A stretch of DNA of 64,000 bases from Thermus altitudinis (GCF_022760835.1 NZ_JAKTNQ010000005.1:1-64000); one strand, 5' to 3'; positions 24,240-34,251 are shown, numbered from the stretch's first letter. Program-made: numbers and translations. Notes: generated by a model from the sequence alone, not told the origin.

Positions 24240-25362
24240 GGTCCCCGAGGCCTCGGTCTTCCTGGTGGTGGACGAGGCCAAGAGGAAGGCCCGGGAGAAG
24301 GGCCTAAGGCTTATAGACCTCTCCATCGGCTCCAGCGACCTCCCGCCCCCCCTCGAGCCCCTTCAGGCCCTAAGGGAGGCCCTTTCCGACCCCAGCACTT
24401 ACGGCTACTGCCTGAAAAGTTGCACCCTTCCCTTTTTGCAGGAGGCCACCCGCTGGTACCAGGACCGCTATGGGGTACGCCTGGACCCCGGCCGGGAAGC
24501 CCTGGCCTTGATCGGAAGCCAGGAGGGCCTGGCCCATCTCCTTCTGGCCCTCACCGAACCCCAAGACCTCCTCCTCCTTCCCGAGGTGGCCTACCCCAGC
24601 TATTTCGGCGCCGCCCAGGTGGCCTCCTTGAGGACCTTCCTCATCCCCTTGCGGGAGGACGGCCTGGCGGATCTCTCCCGGGTGCCGGAAGAGGTCTGGA
24701 AGGAGGCCAAGGTCCTTCTCCTCAACTACCCCAACAACCCCACGGGAGCCTTGGCGGACTGGGGTTACTTTGAGGAGGCCTTGGCCTTGGCGGAAAAACA
24801 TCGCCTCTGGCTGGTCCACGACAACCCCTATGTGGACCAGGTGTACGAGGGCCAGGCCCCCTCCCCCTTGGCCCTTCCCGGGGGCCGGGAGCGGGTGGTG
24901 GAGCTCTTTAGCCTCTCCAAAAGCTACCACCTGGCGGGCTTCCGCCTGGGCTTCGCCTTGGGGAACGAGGAGGCCATCGCCCGGCTGGAAAGGGTCAAGG
25001 GGGTTATAGACTTCAACCAGTATGCCGGCATCCTGCGCATGGGGATCGCCGCCCTCAAGACCCCCAGGGAGGTGACCCAGGGCTTCGCCCAGGTATATCG
25101 GCAAAGGGCCTTAACCATGGCGGAAGCCCTGAAGGGAGCCTTGGACCTCCTCCCCCCCAAGGCCACCATGTACCTTTGGGGGAAGCTTCCCCCAGGCGTG
25201 GACGACCTGGAGTTCGCCCTAAGCCTGGTGGAGCGGGGCGTGGCCGTGGCCCCGGGGAGGGGGTTCGGCCCCGGCGGGAAAGGGCACGTGCGCCTGGCCC
25301 TGGTGCAGCCCGTGGAGAAGCTTCTGGAAGCCGCCCGCATCCTAAAAGAAGCCTTGGATTGA
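24232..25362 (+). CDS. PLP-dependent class I aminotransferase
   Basis: 376 residues, fold type I. LLLNYPNNPTGALADW carries the conserved NNPTG, VHDNPYVDQVYEG has the PLP-ring Asp, and FSLSKSYHLAGFRLGF has the Schiff-base lysine K230 and its Arg. The C-terminus has VRLAL for the carboxylate-binding Arg. It resembles the LL-diaminopimelate/aspartate aminotransferase group, but the amino donor cannot be assigned. It is co-transcribed with mogA by overlap, with no known functional link. Confidence 0.85.
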   Translation: MSRVPEASVFLVVDEAKRKAREKGLRLIDLSIGSSDLPPPLEPLQALREALSDPSTYGYCLKSCTLPFLQEATRWYQDRYGVRLDPGREALALIGSQEGLAHLLLALTEPQDLLLLPEVAYPSYFGAAQVASLRTFLIPLREDGLADLSRVPEEVWKEAKVLLLNYPNNPTGALADWGYFEEALALAEKHRLWLVHDNPYVDQVYEGQAPSPLALPGGRERVVELFSLSKSYHLAGFRLGFALGNEEAIARLERVKGVIDFNQYAGILRMGIAALKTPREVTQGFAQVYRQRALTMAEALKGALDLLPPKATMYLWGKLPPGVDDLEFALSLVERGVAVAPGRGFGPGGKGHVRLALVQPVEKLLEAARILKEALD

Positions 25363-25424
25363 GCCTTCTCCCTGCCCGCCAACCAAGCCGCCGCCTCCGC
25401 CGGGGCGCCCAGGACGGCGCCGCC

Positions 25425-26666
25425 CTACTGCCACCTTTCCTCCGGGGGAAGCCCCAAAAGGGCCCGCTTCACCTCCCCCACCAGGTACAGGCTTCCCGCC
25501 ACCACCACCCGGTCCTCCAGGGCCAAGGCCTTCTCCAGGGCCTTTAGGGGTTCTTCCTCCACCAGGGCCCCGGGGAAAAGGGGGAGAAGGGCCTTGGGGT
25601 CTTGGCTCCTAGGGGAAGCGTAGCGGGTGAGGACCACCGGCCCCAATCCCCCAAGGGCCTCGGCCATGGCCCGGTGGTCCTTCTCCCGGCTGAAGCCCAG
25701 GACGAAGGCGGCGGGCAGAAGCCTGTGAAAGCGAAGGGCTTCCCGCAAGGCCCAAGCCCCTTCCGGGTTGTGGGCCCCGTCCAGAAGAAGCTCTTTGCCC
25801 TTAGGCCAAGGAAGCCGCTCTAGCCTTCCCGGGTTTTCCACCCGGGAAAGGCCCCTCTCCACCGCCTCCCACCCCGCTCCCAAAAGCCTCCCCGCCACCG
25901 CCGCCAGGGCCAGGTTTTCCGCCTGGTGCGGGCCAAGAAGCCGTGTGCGGAAGGTTCTCTCCTCCCCCTTAAGCCCCAGGCGGAAGGCCAGGCCCTCCCC
26001 CAGGGCCTGCACCCCGGAAAGGGAAAAGGCCTCGCCCAGGATCCAAAGGGGGGTACCCAGGGCCCGGGCCCTCTCCCGAAGCTCCTGAAGCCCCTCCCCC
26101 CTGGCGGCGGTGAGGGCCGGCACCCCTTTCCGGAAAATCCCCGCCTTCTCCCGGGCCACGTCCCTCAGGGTGGGGCCCAAAACCTCCAGGTGGTCGGAGC
26201 CCACGTTGGTCACCACGCAAAGATGGGGCTCGGTGGCGTTGGTAGCATCAAGGCGTCCTCCCAGGCCCACCTCCAGCACGGCGAACTCCACCCCCTCCTG
26301 GGCAAAGTGCTTAAGGGCAAGGGCCGTGGCCACCTCAAAGAAGCTGGCCTCCAAAGCCTCCGCGTGGGGACGGACCTCTTCCAAAAGGGCCAACAGCCTC
26401 GCCTCCGAAAGAAGCTGGCCCTGGACGGCCACGCGTTCCCGGAAGTCCACCAGGTGGGGGCTGGTGTAAAGCCCTACCCTTAAACCCGTTTCCTCCAGGA
26501 TCGCCGCCAGGGCCCGGGCGGTGGTGCCCTTGCCGTTGGTTCCCCCGATGAGGGCCACGGGGTAGGCCTCCTGGGGGTGGCCCAGGCGGGCCAGGAGGGC
26601 TCGGATACGCTCCAAGCCAGGCTTCACCTGGCCCTGCCGGGCGTAAAGCCAGGCCAAGGGACCCAT
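25425..26666 (-). CDS. folC: Folylpolyglutamate synthase / dihydrofolate synthase
   Basis: 413 residues. P-loop GGTNGKGTT (41-49), YTSPHLVDFRERV, the Mur-ligase-family central domain (LEVGLGGRLDATN) and LLDGAHNPEGAWALREAL in the C-terminal domain are all present. It adds glutamates to folate using ATP and may also make dihydrofolate. Its ATG abuts the stop of the Fur-family gene, so the two form an operon. Confidence 0.93.
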   Translation of the reverse strand: MGPLAWLYARQGQVKPGLERIRALLARLGHPQEAYPVALIGGTNGKGTTARALAAILEETGLRVGLYTSPHLVDFRERVAVQGQLLSEARLLALLEEVRPHAEALEASFFEVATALALKHFAQEGVEFAVLEVGLGGRLDATNATEPHLCVVTNVGSDHLEVLGPTLRDVAREKAGIFRKGVPALTAARGEGLQELRERARALGTPLWILGEAFSLSGVQALGEGLAFRLGLKGEERTFRTRLLGPHQAENLALAAVAGRLLGAGWEAVERGLSRVENPGRLERLPWPKGKELLLDGAHNPEGAWALREALRFHRLLPAAFVLGFSREKDHRAMAEALGGLGPVVLTRYASPRSQDPKALLPLFPGALVEEEPLKALEKALALEDRVVVAGSLYLVGEVKRALLGLPPEERWQ

Positions 26667-27062
26667 CTATCCTTTAAGGGCCGCCTTGCAGGCGGGGCAA
26701 AGGCCCCTATAGGTCACCTCCACCCCCCTTACCTCCAACTGGGGATAGGCCTCCTGGGCGGGGGCGAGAAGGTCGGGAAGGGGCACCTCCAGGTCCACGA
26801 TCTCCCCACACCTCTCGCAGACCAGGTGCAGGTGGGGGTGCAGGTTGGCGTCGTAGCGGGTGGCCTCCCCGGCCTTGGTGATGGGGATAAGGTAGCCCTC
26901 CTCCACCAGGGCCTCGAGGGTGCGGTAGATGGTCCCCAGGCTCACCTTGGGCACCACCTTGCGCACCTCCTGGTAGATCCAGGCGGCATCGGGGTGGTTG
27001 TGGGCCTTCCTCACCACCTCCAAGACAGCCTTGCGTTGGCGGGTCAAGCGCTTAAGCGCCAT
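26667..27062 (-). CDS. Fur-family metalloregulator (first of two)
   Basis: 131 residues. A winged helix has the recognition helix SLGTIYRTLEALVEEG (41-56). The dimerisation domain has HPHLHLVCERCGEIVDLE and two structural-zinc pairs, C82-xx-C85 and C122-xx-C125. This architecture fits PerR/Fur/Zur; the sensed metal cannot be told by eye. TATAGT lies seven bases before the ATG, giving a leaderless transcript. It is co-transcribed with folC. Confidence 0.9.
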   Translation of the reverse strand: MALKRLTRQRKAVLEVVRKAHNHPDAAWIYQEVRKVVPKVSLGTIYRTLEALVEEGYLIPITKAGEATRYDANLHPHLHLVCERCGEIVDLEVPLPDLLAPAQEAYPQLEVRGVEVTYRGLCPACKAALKG

Positions 27063-27069
27063 CTACCCC

Positions 27070-27075
27070 ACTATA
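27070..27075 (-). promoter_or_regulatory. -10 box (leaderless) for the fur-folC operon
   Basis: TATAGT, seven bases, ATG at 27062; a TGGAGT 17 bases upstream could be the -35. Confidence 0.5.
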
Positions 27076-27104
27076 CCCCAGGCCAGGGGGAAACTCCAGC
27101 AATC

Positions 27105-28010
27105 CTATCGGGTTTGGGCCAAAATCTCCCGTCCGCCCTGCTCCAGCACGTCCTGGGCCAGCTCCAGGCCCAGCTCCTCGGCCTCGGAAGCGTCGCCTTC
27201 AATCTCCGCCCGGATAAAGCTCTTGCCGTCGGGGGTGAGGACCATCCCCTCCAGAAGGAGGGTGCCGTCCTCCGCCACCTGGGCCAGGGCCCCCACCGGG
27301 GCCAGGCACCCGGCCCCCAGGCCCTTCAAAAAGGCCCTCTCCGCCCGTACCCGGTCGTGGGAGGGGTGGTGGTGGAGGGCATAGCAAAGCTCCTCCGCCA
27401 GGTCGTCCCCCACCCGCACCTCCAGGGCCAAGGCCCCTTGGCCAGGGGCGGGAAGCATCACCTCGGGCTCCAGGAACTGGTCAATGCGGTTGCGCAAGTC
27501 CAACCGGATGAGCCCCGCCGCCGCCAGGATGATCCCGTCGTACTCCCCATTGCCCAAGGCGGCCAGGCGGGTGTCCACATTGCCCCTGAGGTCCTTCACC
27601 ACCAGGTCCGGCCGGTGGGCCAAAAGCTGGGCCTTACGCCTTACGGAACTGGTGCCCACCACGGCGCCTTGGGGAAGGTCCTCGAGGCGCTTATACACCT
27701 TGCCCAAAAAGGCATCCCGGGGGTCCTGCCGGCGGGGTATGGCGGCGATCTTAAGCCCCGGGGGTTCCTCCGTGGGGAGGTCCTTCAGGGAGTGCACGGC
27801 GATGTCAATCTCCCGGGAAAGGAGGGCCTCCTGCAACTCCTTGACAAAGATGGCCTGCTCCAGGGGGCTTGCCCCCTGGTCCCCCCGGGTCTTGATGGTT
27901 TTCACCTTGAACTCCGCCTCGGGCCAGCTTTCCTTAAGACGCTCCACCACAAAGCGGGTCTGGGCCAGGGCCAAGGCGCTGCCCCGGGTTCCCACCACGA
28001 TGACGCGCAT
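27105..28010 (-). CDS. hemC: Porphobilinogen deaminase (hydroxymethylbilane synthase)
   Basis: 301 residues with [22 protein letters not shown] (catalytic D77), [11 protein letters not shown] and [10 protein letters not shown], whose Cys (C235) carries the dipyrromethane cofactor. It condenses four porphobilinogen units into hydroxymethylbilane for heme and other tetrapyrroles. It is a single gene on the minus strand. A TAGTAT eight bases before the ATG suggests a (near-)leaderless transcript. Confidence 0.96.
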   Translation of the reverse strand: MRVIVVGTRGSALALAQTRFVVERLKESWPEAEFKVKTIKTRGDQGASPLEQAIFVKELQEALLSREIDIAVHSLKDLPTEEPPGLKIAAIPRRQDPRDAFLGKVYKRLEDLPQGAVVGTSSVRRKAQLLAHRPDLVVKDLRGNVDTRLAALGNGEYDGIILAAAGLIRLDLRNRIDQFLEPEVMLPAPGQGALALEVRVGDDLAEELCYALHHHPSHDRVRAERAFLKGLGAGCLAPVGALAQVAEDGTLLLEGMVLTPDGKSFIRAEIEGDASEAEELGLELAQDVLEQGGREILAQTR

Positions 28011-28050
28011 ACTTTCCCATACTACACGAGAACCCGGGGCCGGGCACCCC

Positions 28051-29301
28051 CTACTCCAGGGCCAAGCCCAAAGGATCCTGCAAAAGCGCGGCCAGATGCC
28101 GGCAGAAGCGGGCCGCCTCAGCCCCGTCTATGAGGCGGTGGTCATAGGTGAGGGCGTAGGGCATGATGAGGCGGGGCTGGAAAGCCTCCTTCTCCGGATC
28201 CCACACCGGCTTCATCTGGGAGCGGGAAACCCCCAGAATGGCCACCTCGGGCCAGTTGACGATGGGGGTGAAGCCCACCCCGCCAATCCCCCCCAGGTTG
28301 GAGAGGCTGAAGGTTCCCCCTTGCATCTCCTCGGGGGAAAGCTTCCTTTCCCGGGCCTTTTCGGAAATCTCCTGAAGCTCCTGGGCCAGGCGCAGGACCC
28401 CCTTTTGCTCCACATTCCGGATCACCGGCACCAGGAGGCCAAAGGGGGTGTCCACCGCCACCCCGATGTGCACGTAGTCCTTGTAGATGACCTCCCCCTT
28501 TTCCGGGTCCAAGGAGGCGTTGAACTTGGGGAAGGCCTTCAGGGTCAGGGCCAAGGCCTTAAGGAGGAAGGCGGTGAGGGTGAGCCTAAAGCCCCGTTCC
28601 TCCGCCCTTTTGGCGTAGCGCTTCCTTAGGGCTTCCAGCTCGGTGATGTCCGCCTCGTCAAAGTGGGTGACCATGGGCACCTGGGCCCAGGCCCGGGCCA
28701 TGGCCCGCAGGGTGGCCTTGCGCACCCCGCTCATGGGCTCGGTGCGCACCGGACCCCACTGGCTAAAGTCAGGGAGCTTGGGGCTTGGGGGCGGTGGGGC
28801 CTCGAGGGCCACGGGGGGCTGGGCCAACCCCGCCGCCCGCCTCACATCCTCAGCGGTGATCCGCCCCGCAAGGCCCGTGCCCTGCACCTGGCGGAGGTCC
28901 ACCCCAAGCTCCCGGGCCAAGCGCCGCACCGAGGGAGCGGCGGGGATGAGCCGGCCTTCCTCCTGCCCTACCGGGGCTGGGACAGGGCTCGGGACCCCTG
29001 GGGAAGGCGCGGGCTGGACCTCCTCCTTAGCTGGGGTGGGAGCCTCCTGGGACAAGGGGGCCGCCACCTCCCCCGCCTCCAGCTCCAAGAAGGGCTGCCC
29101 CGGGCGCACCTCGTCCCCCACCTTCACCAAAACCCGCTTCACCACCCCGCCCGCCTCCGCGGGCACCTCCATCACCGCCTTGTCGGTTTCCAGCTCCAAA
29201 AGGGGCTGGCCGGGGGCCACCCGGTCCCCCTCCTGCACCAGCACCCCCACCACGGTGGCCGCGCTCACGTTGTCGCCCAGTTCGGGAAGCCTTAGCTCCA
29301 T
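28051..29301 (-). CDS. aceF: Pyruvate dehydrogenase E2 (dihydrolipoyl acetyltransferase)
   Basis: 416 residues. One lipoyl domain (1-80) has the modified lysine in ETDKAVME (K41). A Pro/Ala-rich linker leads to a peripheral-subunit-binding domain (about 123-156, [14 protein letters not shown] with [13 protein letters not shown]). The catalytic domain ends with [11 protein letters not shown] (active-site His388). It transfers the acetyl group to CoA and forms the complex core. E. coli E2 has three lipoyl domains against one here. It lies 20 bases behind aceE. The E3 gene is not adjacent. Confidence 0.95.
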   Translation of the reverse strand: MELRLPELGDNVSAATVVGVLVQEGDRVAPGQPLLELETDKAVMEVPAEAGGVVKRVLVKVGDEVRPGQPFLELEAGEVAAPLSQEAPTPAKEEVQPAPSPGVPSPVPAPVGQEEGRLIPAAPSVRRLARELGVDLRQVQGTGLAGRITAEDVRRAAGLAQPPVALEAPPPPSPKLPDFSQWGPVRTEPMSGVRKATLRAMARAWAQVPMVTHFDEADITELEALRKRYAKRAEERGFRLTLTAFLLKALALTLKAFPKFNASLDPEKGEVIYKDYVHIGVAVDTPFGLLVPVIRNVEQKGVLRLAQELQEISEKARERKLSPEEMQGGTFSLSNLGGIGGVGFTPIVNWPEVAILGVSRSQMKPVWDPEKEAFQPRLIMPYALTYDHRLIDGAEAARFCRHLAALLQDPLGLALE

Positions 29302-29321
29302 CCTGCCCTCCAGAATACCCC

Positions 29322-32060
29322 CTACCTCCGGTGGGGCGGGGTCTCCCTTAGCTCAAGCCCCAGCTCCTTCCGCGCCTTGGCCAAGACCTTGGCCGGCACC
29401 TGGCCTTCCTCAGCCAGGAGAACAAGGGCGGCGTAAGCGATGTGCCGGGCATCCACCTCAAAGAAGTCCCTTAGGGCCTCCCGGGTATCCGAGCGGCCAA
29501 AGCCGTCGGTGCCCAGGGCGCAGAAGGGCCGGTCCAGATACCCCCTTATAAGGTTGGGCAGGGCCTTCAGGTAGTCGCTGGCAGCCACCACCGGCCCCTC
29601 GTGCCCCTCCAGAACCTCCGCCACGTAAGGCTTGCGGGCCTTGCCCAAAAGCCTCCGCTCCCTTTCCGCCTCGAGGGCATCGTAGTAGAGGGCCTTGTAG
29701 CTGGTGGCGCTCCAGACATCCGCCACCACCCCGTAGCCCTTCAGCAACTCCTGGGCCTTCGCCGCCTGGGGCAGGATGGGCCCGGAACCCAGAAGTTGGA
29801 CCCGGGGGCCTTCCCCCTCCCCGGGGCGGAAAAGGTAGAGGCCCCTCAGGATCCCCTCCTTCACCTTCTCCCGGGGCCCGGGCATGGGAGGGTGGGGGTA
29901 GTTCTCGTTCTCTATGGTGATGTAGTAGAAGACATCCTCCCCCTTCTGGTACATGCGCCGTAGACCGTCTTCCAGGATGACGGCGAACTCGTAGGCGAAG
30001 GCGGGGTCGTAGGCCAAGAGGTTGGGGACCGCTAGGGCGTAGACCTGGCTTTGCCCATCCTGGTGCTGCAGGCCTTCCCCCTCCAGGGTGGTCCGCCCGG
30101 CGGTGGCCCCCAGAAGGAAACCCCGGGTGCGCTGGTCGGCGGCCGCCCAGACCAGGTCCCCGATGCGCTGTAGGCCAAACATGGAGTAGGTGATGAGGAA
30201 GGGGATGGTGGGGATGCCCCAGTGGGCGTAGGCGGTGCCGGCGGCGATGAAGTCCGCCATGGCCCCCGCTTCGGTGATCCCCTCCTCCAGGATCTGCCCC
30301 TCCTGGCTCTCCTTGTAGGCGGTGAGGGTGCCGGCATCCACCGGGATGTAAAGCTGCCCCTGGGGGGAGTAGATGCCCACCTGGGCGATCAGGGCCTCCA
30401 TGCCGAAGGTGCGAGCCTCGTCGGGCACAATGGGCACGATGAGTTTCCCGATCTTGGGGTGGCGCAGGAGCTTGGCTAGGATGCGCACGAAGGCCATGGT
30501 GGTGGAGATCTCCCGCCCCCCCGTACCCTCGTAGAACTCCTGGAAGAACTCCTCCCCCGGCACCTCCAGATAGCCTTCCGGCTGACCCAGGCCCCCGGTA
30601 AACCGTACCCGGCGCTCGGGGACAAAGCCCCCCAGGGCCTTCCTGCGTTCTAGGAGGTATTTCACCTCGGGGGAGTCCGGCCCCGGGTGGTAGTAGGGAA
30701 GCTCCGATAGCCTTTCCTCAGGGATGGGGATGCCCAAAAAGGAGCGCGCCTCCTTTAGGTCCTCCTCGGTGAGCTTCTTAACCTGGTGGGCCACGTTCTT
30801 GGCCATGGCGGTGGGCCCCATGCCGTAGCCCTTGATGGTGCGGGCCAGGATAACCACCGGGCTTCCCTTGTGCTCCACCGCCGCCTTGTAGGCGGCATGG
30901 ATCTTCAGCAAGTCGTGTCCACCCCGGCTACGGGTGAGTTCATCCAGCTCCTCGTCCGTCATCCCCGCGATGAGCCGCTTGAGCTCGGGGGTGTTGAAGA
31001 AGCGCTCCCTGAGCTCCTTGGCCCCAAAGGCGGCATAGCGCTGCGACTCCCCGTCCACCAGGGCCTCAAAGCGCCTCAGGAGGTGGCCCTCCTGGTCCTT
31101 GGCCAGGAGCCGGTCCCAGGCGGAACCCCAGACGATCTTGATCACCCGCCAGCCCGCACCCCTATACAGCCTCTCCAGCTCCTGGATGATCTTGGAGTTG
31201 CCCCGCACGGGCCCATCCAGGCGCTGCAGGTTGGCGTTCACCACGAAGATCAGGTTGTCCAGCCTCTCCCGGGCCGCCAGGTGCAAGGCCCCCACCGTTT
31301 CCGGCTCGTCGTGCTCCCCGTCCCCCAAGAAGGCCCAGACCTTGGCGGTGCTCCTGGGCTTCAGGCCCCGGTCCTCCAGGTAGCGCATGAACCGGGCCTG
31401 GTAGATGGCCTGGATGGGGCCAAGGCCCATGCTCACCGTGGGAAACTCCCAGAAGTCCGGCATCAGCCAAGGATGGGGATAGCTGGAAAGCCCCCGGCCA
31501 CCCGGCACCGGAGGGTGCACCTCCCGGCGGAAGTTCTCCAGGTCCGTTTCGCTTAACCTCCCTTCCAGGAAGGCCCGGGCGTAGATGCCAGGGGAGGAGT
31601 GCCCCTGGAAGAAGACCAAATCCCGGTCCAACCCCGCCTCAGGCCCGCGGAAGAAGTGGTTGAAGCCCACCTCATACAGCTCAGCGATGGAGGCGTAGGT
31701 GGAGATATGCCCCCCGATCCCATCCGCCTTCTTGTTGGCCCGGGTGACCATCATGGCCGCGTTCCAGCGCAGGATGTTGGCGATGCGCCTTTCCAGATCC
31801 AGGTCCCCTGGGTAAGGAGGCTCCTTTTCCTTGGGGATGGTGTTGAGGTAAGGAGTGGAGAGGCGGTTTGCAGGGGTGTAGCCCTTCAGGTAGAGAAACT
31901 CGTCCAATAGGCGCAAAAGCTCCTCCACCCGGGCCAACCCCTCCACCCGGAGCACATACTCCAAAGACTCCCGCCACTCCCGGTTCTCCTCCTCCTTGAG
32001 CCGGGCCAGTTCATCTGGGGAAAGGGCCTCTAGGGCTTCCTTGAGCACATCCTCCGTCAT
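29322..32060 (-). CDS. aceE: Pyruvate dehydrogenase E1, homodimeric type
   Basis: 912 residues, the size of the single-chain AceE E1. The thiamine-diphosphate motif runs from GDGEHDEPE (246-254) to [14 protein letters not shown] (275-288). [20 protein letters not shown] and [18 protein letters not shown] are typical of AceE. It decarboxylates pyruvate and passes the acetyl group to E2. GGGGGG lies before the ATG. It is the first gene of the aceEF operon, transcribed away from a LysR gene. Confidence 0.96.
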   Translation of the reverse strand: MTEDVLKEALEALSPDELARLKEEENREWRESLEYVLRVEGLARVEELLRLLDEFLYLKGYTPANRLSTPYLNTIPKEKEPPYPGDLDLERRIANILRWNAAMMVTRANKKADGIGGHISTYASIAELYEVGFNHFFRGPEAGLDRDLVFFQGHSSPGIYARAFLEGRLSETDLENFRREVHPPVPGGRGLSSYPHPWLMPDFWEFPTVSMGLGPIQAIYQARFMRYLEDRGLKPRSTAKVWAFLGDGEHDEPETVGALHLAARERLDNLIFVVNANLQRLDGPVRGNSKIIQELERLYRGAGWRVIKIVWGSAWDRLLAKDQEGHLLRRFEALVDGESQRYAAFGAKELRERFFNTPELKRLIAGMTDEELDELTRSRGGHDLLKIHAAYKAAVEHKGSPVVILARTIKGYGMGPTAMAKNVAHQVKKLTEEDLKEARSFLGIPIPEERLSELPYYHPGPDSPEVKYLLERRKALGGFVPERRVRFTGGLGQPEGYLEVPGEEFFQEFYEGTGGREISTTMAFVRILAKLLRHPKIGKLIVPIVPDEARTFGMEALIAQVGIYSPQGQLYIPVDAGTLTAYKESQEGQILEEGITEAGAMADFIAAGTAYAHWGIPTIPFLITYSMFGLQRIGDLVWAAADQRTRGFLLGATAGRTTLEGEGLQHQDGQSQVYALAVPNLLAYDPAFAYEFAVILEDGLRRMYQKGEDVFYYITIENENYPHPPMPGPREKVKEGILRGLYLFRPGEGEGPRVQLLGSGPILPQAAKAQELLKGYGVVADVWSATSYKALYYDALEAERERRLLGKARKPYVAEVLEGHEGPVVAASDYLKALPNLIRGYLDRPFCALGTDGFGRSDTREALRDFFEVDARHIAYAALVLLAEEGQVPAKVLAKARKELGLELRETPPHRR

Positions 32061-32157
32061 CTTCCCCCCTTTTGCGCAAAACTACACTACACCGACTCCT
32101 CTTCCCAGTCTGGGGCAGAGGCGACCCTTTGTCCAATAGAAAAGCCTGGGGCGTGAT

Positions 32158-32174
32158 GATAAGCTAGCCTTATC
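32158..32174. promoter_or_regulatory. LysR-type operator (T-N11-A palindrome)
   Basis: GATAAG-N5-CTTATC is a perfect 6+6 inverted repeat containing the T-N11-A core of LysR-family sites. It ends directly against the lysR ATG at 32175 and lies 98 bases upstream of aceE. It fits autorepression and control of the divergent aceEF operon. Confidence 0.6.
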
Positions 32175-33056
32175 ATGGACCTGCGCCGCCTGCGGCTTTT
32201 CCTCCTTCTGGCCGAGGAAGGGAACTTCCACCGGGCCGCGGAGAAGGCCTACCTTTCCCAGCCCGCCCTTTCCCAGCACATCCAGGCCTTGGAGAAGGCT
32301 CTAGGCGTCAAGCTCCTTGAGCGCAGGCCCTTCCGCCTTACCCCGGCGGGGGAGGTGCTGCAGCGGGAAGGCAAGCGGCTGTTGGCGGAGGTGGAGGCCC
32401 TAAAAGAGCGGGTGCGCCAAGCAGGGCGGGGCCAGCCCGGGAAGGACTACCTTGGGGAGCTCCGCTTCGGGGTGCCGGAAAACCTCCTTCCCGATCTCAT
32501 GCCCCTTTTGGACCACCTGCGCCGGGGCTTGGGCCAGCCGGTGGAAATCCTGGAGATGCACACCCCTGAGCAGGTAAAGGCCCTCAAGGAGGGCCAGCTG
32601 GACTACGGCCTGGCAGGGCTTAGGGTGGAGGACCCCGCCATAGGCCAGGAACCCCTCTTGCCGGTGCCCATCGTAGTAGCCCTGCCCGAGGGGCACCCCT
32701 TGGCCTCCCGAAAACGGGTGCCCCTCAAGGCTTTGCGGGAGGAACCTTTCCTCCTCCTCCCCAAGGAGGTGCTACCGCCCCTTCACGAGGCCTTCATGGC
32801 GGTCTTCCAGCAGGCGGGCTTCACCCCTAAGGTGGTCCGGGAGGTGGCCCGGTTCTCCCAGGCGGTAAGCCTGGTGGCGGCGGGGGTGGGGGTCTACCTC
32901 ACCCTGGCTCCCTACCGGGTCTTTCCTCATCCCGGGGTGGTGCTTAAGCCCCTGGAGGAAGAGGCGGCCTTGCAGGTTTCCCTCATCTACCGCACCCATC
33001 CCCCTCCCCCCAGGCTTTCGGAGGTGCGAGCACTCCTAAAGGCTTTGGTCCTTTAG
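32175..33056 (+). CDS. LysR-family transcriptional regulator
   Basis: 293 residues. The winged helix-turn-helix (LRLFLLLAEEGNFHRAAEKAYLSQPALSQHIQALE, about 6-40) is followed by the linker helix and a periplasmic-binding-like effector domain (LGELRFGVPENLLPDLMPLL). It is divergent from aceE with a T-N11-A palindrome between them, so control of pyruvate dehydrogenase is a reasonable inference. Its C-terminus overlaps the convergent small gene at 33053 by four bases. Confidence 0.9.
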   Translation: MDLRRLRLFLLLAEEGNFHRAAEKAYLSQPALSQHIQALEKALGVKLLERRPFRLTPAGEVLQREGKRLLAEVEALKERVRQAGRGQPGKDYLGELRFGVPENLLPDLMPLLDHLRRGLGQPVEILEMHTPEQVKALKEGQLDYGLAGLRVEDPAIGQEPLLPVPIVVALPEGHPLASRKRVPLKALREEPFLLLPKEVLPPLHEAFMAVFQQAGFTPKVVREVARFSQAVSLVAAGVGVYLTLAPYRVFPHPGVVLKPLEEEAALQVSLIYRTHPPPPRLSEVRALLKALVL

Positions 33057-33310
33057 GCCTGAAGGCCCGGGGCCTCCGCCTCCCCCCAGGCCAGTTCCAC
33101 CAGGCCGATGAGCTCCTCCACCGGCAGGCCGTAGTCGCGGGAAAGGCGCGTGATCTCGTGCCCCAGCCTTCTCAGGTGGGCCAGCTGGGAAGGGCTGGCC
33201 TCCCGTGCCAGGTCCAAAAGCCAGGAGAGAAGGGCTTCCGCCTCCTCATCGGTGAGGCCGTCGGTCAAGGCTTCGTCCTCCAGAAAGAGTGTCGCCGGGT
33301 CTTCCCTCAT
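33053..33310 (-). CDS. Small acidic protein of unknown function
   Basis: 85 residues, rich in Glu and Leu, mostly helical by appearance (DGLTDEEAEALLSWLLDLAR, PSQLAHLRRLGHEITRLSRD). I recognise no domain, signal peptide or TM helix. It overlaps the upstream FtsB-like gene by ATGA, so the two are translated together, and it may be a partner of that protein. Confidence 0.65.
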   Translation of the reverse strand: MREDPATLFLEDEALTDGLTDEEAEALLSWLLDLAREASPSQLAHLRRLGHEITRLSRDYGLPVEELIGLVELAWGEAEAPGLQA

Positions 33311-33570
33311 CGCCTCTTTAGTATCTCCTCTTGCCGCACAAAACCCAACCTGCGCACCAGGGCCTCGAGGTGGGCGGGGTCCCTGGCCGCCTTCACCTCG
33401 GCCTCGAGGCGGGCCACCCGGGCCTCCGCCTGCCGCAAGGCTTCCTCCAGCCTGGCCCTTTCCCGGGCCAGCTGGTAAGCCCTAACCCCTTCCTGCCCCA
33501 AGAGGAAAAGGGCATGGGCCAAACCCAGGGCAAAGACCAGATGCAGGATACGGTAGATGGGCCGCTCCAA
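33307..33570 (-). CDS. FtsB/DivIC-like septum formation protein
   Basis: About 87 residues from TTG 33570. One TM helix (about 8-24, HLVFALGLAHALFLL) is followed by a coiled coil (ARERARLEEALRQAEARVAR, LEAEVKAARD) and a short C-terminal part (LEALVRRLGFVRQEEILKRR). This is the layout of FtsB/DivIC, which links FtsL and FtsQ in the divisome. Longer upstream frame is not coding-like and contains the TATAAT promoter, so the TTG start is preferred though unusual. Confidence 0.7.
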   Translation of the reverse strand: MERPIYRILHLVFALGLAHALFLLGQEGVRAYQLARERARLEEALRQAEARVARLEAEVKAARDPAHLEALVRRLGFVRQEEILKRR

Positions 33571-33579
33571 GGTGGGCCC

Positions 33580-33585
33580 ATTATA
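33580..33585 (-). promoter_or_regulatory. -10 box upstream of the FtsB-like gene
   Basis: A perfect TATAAT on the minus strand, nine bases before the TTG at 33570. The -35 is weak. Confidence 0.5.
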
Positions 33586-33709
33586 CCTTCTCCTTAGGGT
33601 TGGTGTAGCCTTTAGGAACCCACGCGGTAGGGGAAGCCATTGGAACCCGGAGAAAATCCTTCCCCAAGAGGGAAATGGGGTGGATACTACCTTTTGGTGG
33701 ATTTGGGTG

Positions 33710-33737
33710 TTGCATTTGCACACAGGGGATGTATACT
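33710..33737 (+). promoter_or_regulatory. Promoter of the second Fur-family gene
   Basis: TTGCAT (33710-33715), 16 bases, TATACT (33732-33737), 23 bases before the ATG at 33761. Confidence 0.6.
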
Positions 33738-33760
33738 GGAATCGGAAAGAAGGAGGAGCC

Positions 33761-34204
33761 ATGCCAAGGATGAGGGAAAAGGAGAACTACCGGGCGCGGC
33801 TAAAGGCTGTGGGGCTGAGGCACACCCTGCCGCGGGAGCGGATCCTGAGCTATCTGGACCGCAAAAACGTCCACCCCACCCCTGAGGAGCTTTATAACGG
33901 CCTTAAGAAGCGGGGCTACGACATCGGCCTTTCCACCGTTTACCTCAACCTCCACGTCCTGCGGGAGCACGGCCTCATCTACGAGTTCCGCGACCCCAAG
34001 GGCCTGACCCGCTACGATGGCTACACGGAGCCCCACGTGCACCTGGTCTGCACCTCCTGCGGCAAGGTGGAAGACCTCCTCTTGAAAAACCTGCCGGAGC
34101 TGGACCTTTCCCAGGCGCAAAAGGCGGCTGCCGAAAAGTCCGGCTGGGCCTTGGAGAGCTTCCGGCTGGAGTTCCGGGGGCTTTGCCCCAACTGCCAGGA
34201 GTAG
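33761..34204 (+). CDS. Fur-family metalloregulator (second of two, PerR-like)
   Basis: 147 residues from ATG 33761, with AGGAGGAG four bases upstream. The frame is open further back but that part is the promoter region. HTLPRERILSYLDRKNVHPTPEELY and the recognition helix STVYLNLHVLREHG give the winged helix. Zinc pairs are C97-xx-C100 and C142-xx-C145, with PHVHLVC before the first. The H-PTPEELY-L and STVYLNL forms resemble PerR, so peroxide or metal sensing is inferred. A terminator follows. Confidence 0.9.
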   Translation: MPRMREKENYRARLKAVGLRHTLPRERILSYLDRKNVHPTPEELYNGLKKRGYDIGLSTVYLNLHVLREHGLIYEFRDPKGLTRYDGYTEPHVHLVCTSCGKVEDLLLKNLPELDLSQAQKAAAEKSGWALESFRLEFRGLCPNCQE

Positions 34205-34217
34205 GCCTGAAGGGATT

Positions 34218-34251
34218 CCCACCCTGCCTCCGGGCAGGGTGGGATTCTTTT
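34218..34251 (+). terminator. Rho-independent terminator after the second fur gene
   Basis: An 11-bp stem, CCCACCCTGCC (34218-34228) with GGCAGGGTGGG (34233-34243), a TCCG loop, then ATTCTTTT. Confidence 0.85.

Noticed and set aside
26577-28133. 518-codon plus frame over fur and hemC
   Set aside because: Antisense shadow in a high-GC genome; the real genes on the minus strand have full family motifs.
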